Below, in pieces: positions 9,062 to 17,653 of a stretch of 64,000 nt of DNA. The DNA lies in contig CATOIK010000003.1 in assembly GCA_951800645.1 (NCBI GenBank), positions 96,805 through 160,804 of the forward strand. The letters are read 5' to 3'. The translations under genes were made by a program, and so were the position numbers. Source of the DNA: an uncultured Eubacteriales bacterium. GTDB taxonomy: Bacteria > Bacillota > Clostridia > Lachnospirales > Lachnospiraceae. Below the pieces are notes generated by a model. It saw nothing but the letters and a program-made list of their open reading frames with translations. It was not told where the DNA came from and searched no databases. Positions within the stretch are counted from its first letter, which is position 1; each line of letters opens with the position of its first letter.

Positions 9062-10156
9062 ATGCTTACCATACGCAAACAACTAGAGCTTCCGGACACC
9101 TATCCCTTAGAGCGGATTGGCGCCTTGAAAGACCTGCTTTTTTTTGATATTGAAACCACTGGTTTTTCCGGAGATTATGCAAATCTGTATTTGATCGGCT
9201 GCACTTATTTTCAGGACAACTGCTGGAATTTGATCCAGTGGTTCGCCGACACAAAGGAGTCGGAACCGGAGCTTTTAGACAGTTTTTTCTCCTTTCTGGA
9301 AAACTACAAGATCCTGATTCACTTTAACGGAGACGGCTTTGATATTCCGTTTCTTTTAAAACGCTGCAAAAAGTATAAAAAGCCCTACGACTTTTCTTGT
9401 GTCCAGAGCGTAGACATTTATAAAAAGATCAAGCCCTACCGGAAGCTTTTAGGCCTGGACAGCTTAAAGCAGAAATCCATTGAGCAGTTTCTTGGCATTT
9501 CCCGGACAGATAAATACTCCGGCGGAGAGCTGATTGAAGTCTACCATCGTTACCTGTCCACCCACGACCAGCACCTGTACGATCTTTTAATGCTCCACAA
9601 CGAAGATGATTTAAAAGGCATGCCGGTCATCCTCCCCATTTTAAACTACCCGGATTTTCTGGAGCATCCCATGCGGCTTTTCAGTCAGCAGATTCTTATT
9701 GAAACCTACCCGGACGGCAGCTTCCGCCACCTGCTGGAGCTGGTCTGTGAAACCGACTATCCAGTGCCGGTTTCCTTTTCCCAGACTGCAGAGCCGGTTA
9801 CCTGCCAGGTAAACCAAAACCGCGTCACCTTCCTGGTAGCCCTTTACGACGGAACCCTGAAGCACTTTTATCCCAACTACAAGGACTACTACTATCTGAT
9901 TCACGAGGACCGGGCTGTTCACAAAAGCATTGGAGATCTGGTAAGCAAGGACGCCCGGATAAAAGCTACTGCCAAAACCTGCTATACCCCCATGGAAGGC
10001 TGCTTTGTGCCTCAGTTTGAGCCCATCTGGGAGCCGGCCCTGAAAGAGGATTTCAAAGACAAAATTTCCTACGCTGCTCTGACCGATGTGTGCCTGAAAG
10101 ACGCTCAGTGCTTCCAGTCCTATGTCAGTCAGCTTTTAAAGCATTTGCGGGGATAA
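9062..10156 (+). CDS. RNase H-like DEDD exonuclease (YprB-type)
   Basis: A 364-residue protein with a DnaQ-like 3'-5' exonuclease domain. Exo I is FFDIETTGF near residues 28-36, exo II is HFNGDGFDIPFLL near 95-107, and the third block is LLMLHNEDDLKG near 180. These supply the acidic residues of a two-metal nuclease. The remaining ~170 residues form a second part without a motif I recognise; it contains strands such as VTFLVALYDGTLKHFYPNYKDYYYLI. YprB-type proteins of Firmicutes share this organisation and are often beside the helicase YprA, which is absent here. The shared upstream region with ruvAB and a LexA-like box suggests a DNA-repair role by inference. The start fits the promoter, although the ribosome site is weak. 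Confidence 0.8.
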   Translation: MLTIRKQLELPDTYPLERIGALKDLLFFDIETTGFSGDYANLYLIGCTYFQDNCWNLIQWFADTKESEPELLDSFFSFLENYKILIHFNGDGFDIPFLLKRCKKYKKPYDFSCVQSVDIYKKIKPYRKLLGLDSLKQKSIEQFLGISRTDKYSGGELIEVYHRYLSTHDQHLYDLLMLHNEDDLKGMPVILPILNYPDFLEHPMRLFSQQILIETYPDGSFRHLLELVCETDYPVPVSFSQTAEPVTCQVNQNRVTFLVALYDGTLKHFYPNYKDYYYLIHEDRAVHKSIGDLVSKDARIKATAKTCYTPMEGCFVPQFEPIWEPALKEDFKDKISYAALTDVCLKDAQCFQSYVSQLLKHLRG

Positions 10157-10235
10157 ACCGCTCCCCTTCTGTTCTTGCAATTTCCTTTTGGAAATGATAC
10201 CATAATAAAAACAGGACTGATTAAGGAGGAATTTC

Positions 10236-10619
10236 ATGGGGTACATTAAACATAAATCTGAGGAATCTGTGGAAGATTACTTAGAGACAATCCTGATTTT
10301 AAGTCAGCGCCTTCCCGGCGTCCGCTCCATTGATATAGCAAACGAGCTGTCCTACTCCAAGCCCAGCGTCAGCGTTGCCATGAAGAATTTAAAAAGCAAA
10401 CAGTATATCACCGTTGGAGAAGACGGCTACATTCAACTGACCCAGGAGGGGAAAAAGCTGGCATCCGAAACATTGGAACGCCACACCCTAATCAGCCGCT
10501 GGCTGGTCAGCCTGGGAGTTTCTCCAGAAACCGCCTCCGCAGACGCCTGCCGGGTAGAACACGATTTAAGCACAGAAAGCTTTGAAGCCTTAAAAAAACA
10601 TATTCTGGGCAATGCCTGA
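10236..10619 (+). CDS. DtxR/MntR-family metal-dependent regulator
   Basis: A 127-residue repressor with an N-terminal winged helix (VEDYLETILILSQ, then IDIANELSYSKPSVSVAMKNLKSKQYI and the wing GEDGYIQLTQEGKKLA) and a short dimerisation/metal domain. RHTLISRWL and CRVEHDLS hold His and Glu residues in the positions used for Mn or Fe binding in MntR. It is a little shorter than B. subtilis MntR and has no SH3-like third domain, so it is the MntR type rather than the DtxR/IdeR type. AAGGAGG lies nine bases before the ATG. It is a single gene ended by a terminator. No manganese transporter is beside it, so the target genes are elsewhere. Confidence 0.88.
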   Translation: MGYIKHKSEESVEDYLETILILSQRLPGVRSIDIANELSYSKPSVSVAMKNLKSKQYITVGEDGYIQLTQEGKKLASETLERHTLISRWLVSLGVSPETASADACRVEHDLSTESFEALKKHILGNA

Positions 10620-10639
10620 CAGACATTTTATCCATCAAA

Positions 10640-10674
10640 AAGGGAGCTGCTAATTGCAGCCCCCTTCTTTTTTA
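10640..10674. terminator. Bidirectional terminator between mntR-like gene and nifJ
   Basis: AAGGGAGCTGC pairs with GCAGCCCCCTT around TAATT, with one mismatch, followed by a T-rich run on the plus strand and preceded by A-rich sequence. It lies between two converging genes and can end both transcripts. Confidence 0.8.
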
Positions 10675-10682
10675 TCTGTTTA

Positions 10683-13600
10683 TTAGTTGTTTCCGTACAG
10701 AGCAACCAGCTTGGACAGATACTCGTATCTCTCCTTAGCCTCAGCCTCGTTCTTAGCGAACAGGTTTGCAGCTCTCTCCGGATTCTTCATAGCCAGAGAT
10801 GCGTAACGAACCTCGCCCTTTAAGAAGTCCTGATAGCCTTCCATGTTCGGAGCCTTGCTGTCCAGAGTGAACTTGTTCTCTGCAGCCGGGTTGAAGCGGA
10901 AGTTATTCCAGTAACCGGTCTCAACAGCCAGCTTCTCCTCAGTCTGAGCCTTGCTCATGCCCTTCTTGATGCCGTGGTTGATACACGGAGCGTATGCCAG
11001 GATTAAGGACGGACCCGGATATGCCTCAGCCTCAGCAATAGCCTTAACAGTCTGAGCGTAGTCAGCACCCATGGAGATCTGTGCTACATATACATAACCG
11101 TAAGACATTGCAATGCTTGCCAGGTCTTTCTTCTTGGTATCCTTACCGCCTGCTGCGAACTGAGCAACAGCGCCGGTCTTGGTAGCCTTGGAGGACTGAC
11201 CGCCGGTGTTGGAGTAAACCTCGGTATCGAATACCATAATGTTTACATCCTTGCCGCTTGCCAGAACATGGTCAACGCCGCCAAAACCAATATCGTAGGA
11301 CCAGCCGTCACCACCGAAGATCCACTGAGACTTCTTAGCCAGGTAATTCTTATTGGCAACGATATATCTGCAAGCGTCGCAGTCAACGCCGGACAGAGTC
11401 TCTACCAGCTTATCGGTAGCAGAACCGTTCAGAGCGCCAATACCAAAGGTATCCAGCCACTCTTTGCAAGCTGCCTTCACTTCCTCAGAAGCGTTCTCGT
11501 TTGCTGCAACAGCCTCTACCTTCTCCTTTAACTCATCACGGATTGCGTTCTGAGCCAACAGCATACCGTAACCGAACTCTGCTGCATCCTCGAACAGGGA
11601 GTTATCCCATGCCGGGCCCTGACCCTTAGCGTTTACCGTGTAAGGAGTGGACGGTGAGGAGTTACCCCAGATGGAAGAACATCCGGTTGCGTTTGCAATA
11701 TACATTCTGTCACCGAACAACTGGGTGATCAGCTTTGCGTACGGAGTCTCGCCACAGCCTGCACATGCGCCGGAGAACTCAAGGAGCGGCTGCTTGAACT
11801 GGCTGCCCTTAACAGTATTCTCTTTGAACTTCTCAATAACATCCTGCTTAACCGGCAGCTTCACAGTGTAATCAAATACAGTCTGCTCGTCTAAGTGGTT
11901 TGCCAGCTTGTCCATGGTAAGAGCCTTCTCGCCCTTCTTGCCAGGACATACATTTGCACAGGAACCGCATCCGGTACAGTCAAGAGCAGAAATGCTCATG
12001 GTGAACTTGTACTGGGGCATACCGGTCATAGGAAGCACCTTGGTGCCCTCCGGAAGTGCAGCTGCCTCTTCCTCAGTCAGAGCAACCGGACGGATAACTG
12101 CGTGCGGGCAGACATAGGAACAGAAGTTACACTGGATACAGTTGTCGGAATTCCAAACCGGAACATCTACAGCAATACCGCGCTTCTCGTAAGCGGAGGA
12201 ACCGGACGGAGTATCGCCGTCTACATAAGCCTTAAATGCAGATACCGGCAGGTTGTTTCCTTCCTGAGCAGAAACCTTGGTCTGAATGTTATTAACGAAA
12301 TCAACAACATCCTTGCGGCCCTCAGTTACTACCTGATAGTCCAGACCTTCGTCTGCTGCGTTCTTCCAGGACTCCGGAATCTCTACTTTTACTACGCCCT
12401 GAGCGCCTGCGTCGATAGCTGCCCAGTTCTTCTTAACAACATCCTCACCCTTACGGCCGTAGGTCTTCTGAGCTGCGTCCTTCATAAGCTGGATAGCCTT
12501 CTCCTCCGGGATAATGCCGGTCAGCTTGAAGAATGCAGACTGTAAAATGGTGTTGATACGGGTCGGACCCATGCCGGTCTCGATACCGATCTTTACACCG
12601 TCGATGGTGTAGAAGTTGATGTTGTGGTCAGCCATGAACTTCTTCACCTGACCCGGAATGTGCTGCTCTAACTCCTCAGCGTTCCACGGGCAGTTTAACA
12701 GGAAGGTGCCGCCGTCAACCAGCTCCTGAACCATGTTGTACTTGCGGATGTATGCCGGGTTGTGGCATGCAACGAAGTTAGCCTGTTTGATCAGGTAGGT
12801 GGATTTGATCTTCTTATGGCCGAAACGCAGGTGAGACATGGTCACACCGCCGGATTTCTTGGAGTCATAATCAAAGTATGCCTGTGCATACATATCGGTG
12901 TTGTCGCCAATGATCTTGATGGAGTTCTTGTTAGCGCCTACGGTACCGTCTGCACCCAGACCCCAGAATTTACAGTTGGTGGTTCCCTCCGGAGTGGTAA
13001 CCAACGGAGCGCCCAGCTTCAGGGACAGGTTGGTCACATCATCCTCGATACCGATGGTAAATTTCTTCTTCTTATCGTTGTTATAAACTGCAACGATCTG
13101 AGCCGGAGTGGTATCTTTGGAGCCCAGACCATAGCGGCCTGCAAAGATCTCAATGCCATCGAACTTGGTGCCCTTTAATGCAGCCACAACATCTAAGTAC
13201 AGCGGCTCGCCCAGAGCGCCCGGCTCTTTGGTTCTGTCAAGAACGGTAATCTTCTTTACAGAATCCGGAATTGCATTTAACAGCGCCTCTGCGCAGAACG
13301 GTCTGTACAGACGAACTTTTACTACACCAACCTTAGCGCCGGTGGTCTTTACCATGTAATCGATGGTCTCCTCAATGGTATCGTTTACGGAACCCATAGC
13401 GATGATCACATGCTCAGCATCTGCTGCGCCGTAGTAGTTGAACAGCTTGTAGTCAGTACCAATCTTAGCGTTTACCCTGTCCATGTACTCCTGCACGATA
13501 GCCGGCAGAGCCTCATAGTAGGTGTTGCAGGCCTCACGAGCCTGGAAGAAAATATCCGGGTTCTGAGCGGATCCCTTCTGAGACGGATTGTTGGGGTTCA

Positions 13601-14222
13601 GAGCGTTTTTACGGAACTCTGCAATAGCATCCCAGTCAGCCATTTCAGCCAGATCTGCGTAATCCCATTCTTCGATCTTCTGAATCTCGTGGGAGGTACG
13701 GAAACCATCAAAGAAGTTGATGAACGGAACTTTGCCCTTAATAGCTGCCAGATGAGCAACCGGGGTTAAGTCCATAACTTCCTGTACACTGGACTCACAC
13801 AGCATAGCGCAGCCGGTCTGACGGCATGCGTATACATCAGAGTGGTCGCCAAAAATAGAAAGTGCATGGCTTGCAATCGCACGAGCGGATACATTGAATA
13901 CGCCCGGAAGCTGCTCGCCTGCAATCTTGTAAAGGTTCGGGATCATCAGTAACAGACCCTGAGAAGCGGTATAGGTGGTAGTCAGAGCACCTGCAACCAG
14001 AGAGCCGTGAACAGCACCTGCTGCACCTGCCTCAGACTGCATCTCCGTAATCTGAACCGTGCGGCCGAAAATGTTCTTTCTGCCTTCGGTAGCCCACTCG
14101 TCCGTATGCTCAGGCATTACGGAAGAAGGGGTGATGGGATACATAGCTGCTACTTCGGTAAACGCATAGGATGCGTGAGCGGCAGCCTGATTACCATCCA
14201 TGGTTTTCATTTTTCTTGCCAT
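10683..14222 (-). CDS. nifJ: Pyruvate:ferredoxin (flavodoxin) oxidoreductase
   Basis: A single-chain homodimeric PFOR of 1179 residues that oxidises pyruvate with CoA to acetyl-CoA, CO2 and reduced ferredoxin, the central catabolic step of clostridial fermentation. Domains in order: N-terminal pyrimidine-binding domain (AAAHASYAFTEVAAMYPITPSS), domain II/III with the CoA region, two 4Fe-4S ferredoxin motifs (CIQCNFCSYVCPHA and CTGCGSCANVCPG near 690-760), the proximal cluster Cys pair CAGCGETPYAKL near 830, and the TPP domain (GGDGWSYDIGFGGVDH and DTEVYSNTGGQSSKAT). The last ~60 residues form the C-terminal extension. Length is typical. AGGAGG precedes the ATG. Codons are strongly biased towards C- and G-ending forms, as expected of a very highly expressed gene. 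Confidence 0.98.
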   Translation of the reverse strand: MARKMKTMDGNQAAAHASYAFTEVAAMYPITPSSVMPEHTDEWATEGRKNIFGRTVQITEMQSEAGAAGAVHGSLVAGALTTTYTASQGLLLMIPNLYKIAGEQLPGVFNVSARAIASHALSIFGDHSDVYACRQTGCAMLCESSVQEVMDLTPVAHLAAIKGKVPFINFFDGFRTSHEIQKIEEWDYADLAEMADWDAIAEFRKNALNPNNPSQKGSAQNPDIFFQAREACNTYYEALPAIVQEYMDRVNAKIGTDYKLFNYYGAADAEHVIIAMGSVNDTIEETIDYMVKTTGAKVGVVKVRLYRPFCAEALLNAIPDSVKKITVLDRTKEPGALGEPLYLDVVAALKGTKFDGIEIFAGRYGLGSKDTTPAQIVAVYNNDKKKKFTIGIEDDVTNLSLKLGAPLVTTPEGTTNCKFWGLGADGTVGANKNSIKIIGDNTDMYAQAYFDYDSKKSGGVTMSHLRFGHKKIKSTYLIKQANFVACHNPAYIRKYNMVQELVDGGTFLLNCPWNAEELEQHIPGQVKKFMADHNINFYTIDGVKIGIETGMGPTRINTILQSAFFKLTGIIPEEKAIQLMKDAAQKTYGRKGEDVVKKNWAAIDAGAQGVVKVEIPESWKNAADEGLDYQVVTEGRKDVVDFVNNIQTKVSAQEGNNLPVSAFKAYVDGDTPSGSSAYEKRGIAVDVPVWNSDNCIQCNFCSYVCPHAVIRPVALTEEEAAALPEGTKVLPMTGMPQYKFTMSISALDCTGCGSCANVCPGKKGEKALTMDKLANHLDEQTVFDYTVKLPVKQDVIEKFKENTVKGSQFKQPLLEFSGACAGCGETPYAKLITQLFGDRMYIANATGCSSIWGNSSPSTPYTVNAKGQGPAWDNSLFEDAAEFGYGMLLAQNAIRDELKEKVEAVAANENASEEVKAACKEWLDTFGIGALNGSATDKLVETLSGVDCDACRYIVANKNYLAKKSQWIFGGDGWSYDIGFGGVDHVLASGKDVNIMVFDTEVYSNTGGQSSKATKTGAVAQFAAGGKDTKKKDLASIAMSYGYVYVAQISMGADYAQTVKAIAEAEAYPGPSLILAYAPCINHGIKKGMSKAQTEEKLAVETGYWNNFRFNPAAENKFTLDSKAPNMEGYQDFLKGEVRYASLAMKNPERAANLFAKNEAEAKERYEYLSKLVALYGNN

Positions 14223-14340
14223 TTTGATTTCCTCCTACATAAAATATGTATATGCTTGTCCCGGACAGGCGCTCCGGGAATGGTTTTCGGCCAAAAAGGC
14301 CGAACTTTCAAGTCCCTCTTGTTAAAGAGGAACTGACCTA
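14223..14340 (-). promoter_or_regulatory. Structured 5' leader of nifJ with three hairpins
   Basis: From the predicted start near 14339 the RNA would hold three perfect hairpins in a row before the ribosome site: CCTCTT-TAAC-AAGAGG (14315-14330), TTCGGCC-TTTTT-GGCCGAA (14286-14304) and TCCCGGA-loop-TCCGGGA (14259-14279). None is followed by a U-tract, so they are not plain terminators. They may stabilise the mRNA or sense something; no known riboswitch motif was recognised. Confidence 0.55.
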
Positions 14341-14345
14341 AGCAT

Positions 14346-14374
14346 ATTATATCAACTTTTACCGGAAATGCAAA
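14346..14374 (-). promoter_or_regulatory. Promoter of nifJ
   Basis: On the minus strand TTTGCA and a perfect TATAAT are 17 bases apart, about 125 bases before the nifJ start. The position leaves room for the structured leader. Confidence 0.7.
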
Positions 14375-14439
14375 TAAGAAAACAGTAAAATCAAGTATTA
14401 TTTTGCATACAAGAACAACGAGTCCGGTTTACTGGATTC

Positions 14440-14539
14440 TCGCGCCGGAGCGCGTCTGCGTCAGCAGACATTTCCATTAGGCGCGAAGTGCGCATCCCGC
14501 GAAGCATTTTTGTTTCATAGGGCGAACTTTCCTATGAAA
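14440..14539. repeat. Cluster of four palindromes in the nifJ-VanW gap
   Basis: Four hairpins lie side by side: CGCGC-CGGA-GCGCG (14440-14453), GTCTGC-GTCA-GCAGAC (14454-14469), GCGC-GAAGT-GCGC (about 14481-14493) and TTTCATAGG...CCTATGAAA (14513-14539). The GC-rich part contrasts with the AT-rich flanks, and no reading frame crosses it. It resembles an interspersed palindromic element or a small structured RNA. No second copy was found in this window. Confidence 0.5.
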
Positions 14540-14540
14540 T

Positions 14541-14586
14541 AAAAAACAAAAGTCGGACAAACATATATTCCTGTCTGTCCGACTTA
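14541..14586 (-). terminator. Terminator after the VanW gene
   Basis: AGTCGGACA pairs with TGTCCGACT around a 16-base loop; on the minus strand it is followed by TTTTGTTTTTT. It starts about 20 bases after the stop codon. Confidence 0.85.
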
Positions 14587-14605
14587 TCTTTTTCTTAACC
14601 ATATT

Positions 14606-16459
14606 TTATGCTGTAGGGCCTGGAGATACTATCTGGGCTCCGTCTCCCGGCGCCGCTGCCGGAGCAGTAGGTGCTTCCGGCTGGACAGGCGCTGCAGTAG
14701 GCGCAGTAGTGGGAGCCGGATTGGTGGGTGCAGGAACCGTAGGCTGTGTCTCCACCGGTGCGCCCGGGCCGCTTACTGCACCGGAACCGCTTCCGCTGTT
14801 ATCCGCTGCGCCAGGGCCGTTTGCCACGCCGGGGCCGCCGTTTGGACCGATTGCCGGAGCGCCGGCTGTAGTCTCATCCGGAGAACCGGAAGGCAGCGTA
14901 TTGGGGTCTACAATGGTCTCCGTAGACGGTATAGTTGCTGCCGGATCCATAGTTTCAGAGGTGTTTCTGAGAATTACAGGCGCATGCCCTTTATAGGTTG
15001 CATTGTGGTCAACCTCCTGGCTGATGACCTCGCCGTCCTTGGTAATAACCAGGCGGGTCTCCCAGTAGCTTCCCTTGCTTCCGGAGCTCTTTACCTTCTC
15101 AGTACCCGGCAGCAGTGTACCGTCCTCCTCATAGGTGGGAGCCGGCGGATCAATATCCTTTAATTTCGTAGATTTCAGAGAGTAGGTTACACCCTCCTCC
15201 AAAACCGGGATTCCGTAAATGGAGATCGTGCATTTCTGGTCAGCGTAGCTGGCCTGAATACCGATGGCAGTGCTGGAGTTGTTTACAAACTTATAATCCG
15301 GGCCGCCCCAGCTTACGGTTGCGTCCGTTCCCGGCGTCACATAGGACGGCTCAAAGGTGTGGGACCGGCGCATGGTGGTTTTAAGGCCGGCCTTCAGCAC
15401 AGCGTTATACAGGGTGGAGGATGTCTGGCAGACGCCGCCGCCAATTTCCTCTACTACCTCGCCGTTATTGTAAGCTGCCGCGCCCTTGTAGCCCTTGGCC
15501 TCCGTCCGCTCTCCTACCCGCTCGTTAAAAGAAAATTCCTCTCCCGGCTGCAGCACGATGCCGTTGATAGCCTCGCAGGACAGCCTCACATTGGTGTTTC
15601 TCCTGGAGTTGGAAGTGGTCTTTGTGGTAACGCTGGAAATAGTCTTGTATTTCTCCCTGGCAGTCGCCTCGGAAATCTCCGGCTCTACAACAGACACAGC
15701 CGCCTGAATCTGAGCGTCAAAATCCTTGGCGTTTACGGCTGCCAGCATATCCTGCTTTAACAGCTCCTGATCCACGGCCTGACCGTTTTCTGCACCTGCA
15801 AATGTAAAGGTATTGTTTTCCTTGTCATAGCCGGAAATGGAACCGTTTTTCGGTTTTTTATCCAACTGCTCCGCCACCTTGGCTACCTCTGCAGTCACTG
15901 CGTCTTCTAAACCGCTGGTATCCAACGAATAACTTTCCTTCGGCTCCCCTGCATAAATTTCTTCCAGCAGGGCGTCAATATTTCCAGCCATCAAATCCGG
16001 AATCCGGAAGTTCTGATCCTCCCAGACCACCTGCATCTCCCAGCTAAATTTGGCTGTAAGAGCCTCTTTTGCTTCCTCTCTGGACATGCCGGTGATGTTG
16101 ATGCCTTCCACCATAACCTCCCGCTGAAGCTCTGTTTCCGGCGGAATTGTGGTTTCCGTCTCTTTTTCGCCAAATCCGGCGTTTCCCATGCCCTTCACCA
16201 GATACACGATGCATACAATAGCTAAAATCAGCACTACGCCGCCGATAGCCAGCTTAAAATATCCGGAGTCCGAACCGTTTCTCCGGCCTCCGTTTCCCCT
16301 TCCGGCGGAAGTATTTCTGTTATAAGATGTTCTTCCTGCCCCGGATCCTGCGCTGCTCCGGCTGCCTTTCCCTGAAGCGCCCCGGCCTGCGTTCCGGGAA
16401 CTTCCTTTTGCTCTGGAGCGACCTGCTCCGGAACCTCTTCCGTTTTCATATTGACCCAT
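14606..16459 (-). CDS. VanW family membrane protein with long Pro/Ala/Gly tail
   Basis: A 617-residue protein. Residues 1-66 are a Gly/Ser/Arg-rich basic cytoplasmic segment. A single membrane helix lies at about 68-88, followed by a peptidoglycan-binding-like domain of the YoaR type (VEGINITGMSREEAKEAL near 115-132). The VanW domain follows, with NTNVRLSCEAINGIVLQPGEEFSFN and GGGVCQTSSTLYNAVLKAGL as blocks. A G5-like segment (SYWETRLVITKDGEVISQEV) comes next, and then ~110 residues of Pro, Ala, Gly, Thr and Glu. VanW proteins are named from vancomycin clusters, but their activity is unknown; the domains suggest work at the cell wall. AGGTGG precedes the ATG. A TATACT hexamer near 16511-16516 may belong to its promoter. 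No van resistance genes are nearby. Confidence 0.88.
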   Translation of the reverse strand: MGQYENGRGSGAGRSRAKGSSRNAGRGASGKGSRSSAGSGAGRTSYNRNTSAGRGNGGRRNGSDSGYFKLAIGGVVLILAIVCIVYLVKGMGNAGFGEKETETTIPPETELQREVMVEGINITGMSREEAKEALTAKFSWEMQVVWEDQNFRIPDLMAGNIDALLEEIYAGEPKESYSLDTSGLEDAVTAEVAKVAEQLDKKPKNGSISGYDKENNTFTFAGAENGQAVDQELLKQDMLAAVNAKDFDAQIQAAVSVVEPEISEATAREKYKTISSVTTKTTSNSRRNTNVRLSCEAINGIVLQPGEEFSFNERVGERTEAKGYKGAAAYNNGEVVEEIGGGVCQTSSTLYNAVLKAGLKTTMRRSHTFEPSYVTPGTDATVSWGGPDYKFVNNSSTAIGIQASYADQKCTISIYGIPVLEEGVTYSLKSTKLKDIDPPAPTYEEDGTLLPGTEKVKSSGSKGSYWETRLVITKDGEVISQEVDHNATYKGHAPVILRNTSETMDPAATIPSTETIVDPNTLPSGSPDETTAGAPAIGPNGGPGVANGPGAADNSGSGSGAVSGPGAPVETQPTVPAPTNPAPTTAPTAAPVQPEAPTAPAAAPGDGAQIVSPGPTA

Positions 16460-16550
16460 ATTTCCACCTGTTATGTTTAATCTTACTGTGTTCCAAATTT
16501 ATACTAAGACAGTATAACATAAATTCCCCGAAAAGAACTAGCAAATTTCT

Positions 16551-17609
16551 TTAAATTTCTCTTGCTTTTTCTGTATATTTTGGATAGACCTGAGAAAGCC
16601 CATACCGGACGGTTCCCTGATAACCTGTTGTAGTCTCAGCAGATGCCAGAGAATTTAAAATTGCTTCCTCTGTGGCCTCTGCCGCTGCCCGAAACGCCGC
16701 TTCCAGCCGGTCCTCCCGCAGAACCTTCACAGAAAGGATTTCCCTGCCGGAATTTACCGGTATCCGGTTAGCTGTAGTAAATCCAATCGCAATATCTCCG
16801 CTGCCATGGCCCATATAGGAACCGCACCGGGAAAGGCCTACGCCGGCCCGCTTGATGATTCGCTTTAACTGCCGGTCACTGACCGGAAGATCTGTAGCGA
16901 CAATCATCATAATGGAACCTGCATCCAGTTTCGCCTCCTCAATCCGGCCAGCCAGCTCCTTCCCCTCATGCTTCCCGCCTAACATAAAATCTGCAGTCTT
17001 TCCAAAATTAGACTGAACCAGCACTCCCAGGGTGTATTCCGTCCCATCATAGGTCATTATCCGGGACGCAGAACCGATACCGCCCTTTAACCCAAAGCAG
17101 ACTGTACCGGTTCCGGCTCCCACACATCCTTCTTCAAAATCTTTGCAGGCCGATGCAATGGCCTTATTTACCTGGACTTTTCCCACAGCCCGCTTCTGAA
17201 TCCGGCTTAAGCTGCCGTCGTTGCACTCTCCTACCACCGGATTGACGCTGGTAAGTTCTATGCCGTCCCGGCTGCATCGGTCAATCATGTAATCCACCAG
17301 AGCGTCGTGAACCAGACCTACATTTAAGGTATTGGTAAGGGCAATAGGCGTTTCCAAAGCCCCCAGCTCTTCCACCTGCAAAAGCCCCTGCGTCTTTCCG
17401 AAGCCATTGTGGACATAGGCGGCTGCTGTCAGCTTGTTTGTGAAGGGATTATCCTCACAGGGCAGTATCACCGTTACTCCTGTTTTGTGCTCTTTCGTAT
17501 CCACCGTACAGTGGCCTACCATCACCCCCGGCACATCCGTAATCTTATTCATAGGCCCGGTCTGACCGGAGCCAATCACAATACCATAATCCCGAATCCC
17601 TTTTTTCAT
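16551..17609 (-). CDS. P1 family peptidase (DmpA/BapA-type aminopeptidase)
   Basis: A 352-residue N-terminal nucleophile hydrolase of the DmpA/beta-aminopeptidase family. Family features are GIVIGSGQTGPMNKITDVPGVMVGHCT split near residues 9-35, the block PVVGECNDGSLSRIQ near 124-138, and GCVGAGTGTVCFGLKGGIGSASR near 160-182. In DmpA the precursor is cleaved before a Ser in the region that follows the 'N' and 'GS' residues to give two chains. Here DLPVSDRQLKRIIKRAGVGLSRCGSYMGHGSGDIAIGF supplies the late block. The substrate is unknown; relatives cut D-Ala or beta-amino acid amides. It lies 44 bases after the AI-2E transporter gene and has a good AAAGGA-type site, so they may be co-transcribed. 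Confidence 0.88.
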   Translation of the reverse strand: MKKGIRDYGIVIGSGQTGPMNKITDVPGVMVGHCTVDTKEHKTGVTVILPCEDNPFTNKLTAAAYVHNGFGKTQGLLQVEELGALETPIALTNTLNVGLVHDALVDYMIDRCSRDGIELTSVNPVVGECNDGSLSRIQKRAVGKVQVNKAIASACKDFEEGCVGAGTGTVCFGLKGGIGSASRIMTYDGTEYTLGVLVQSNFGKTADFMLGGKHEGKELAGRIEEAKLDAGSIMMIVATDLPVSDRQLKRIIKRAGVGLSRCGSYMGHGSGDIAIGFTTANRIPVNSGREILSVKVLREDRLEAAFRAAAEATEEAILNSLASAETTTGYQGTVRYGLSQVYPKYTEKAREI

Positions 17610-17653
17610 TGTTCCTTTCCTTTCTCAAAAACAGAGGGAAAGGGCGGGAGCCG

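Noticed and set aside
11895..12545. A 216-codon plus-strand frame within nifJ
   Set aside because: It is antisense to the ferredoxin domains of nifJ, which has strong codon bias that keeps the opposite strand open.
14606..16459. Vancomycin resistance locus suggested by the VanW name
   Set aside because: No vanH, vanA/B, vanX or two-component genes are present; VanW domains are common in clostridia without resistance.
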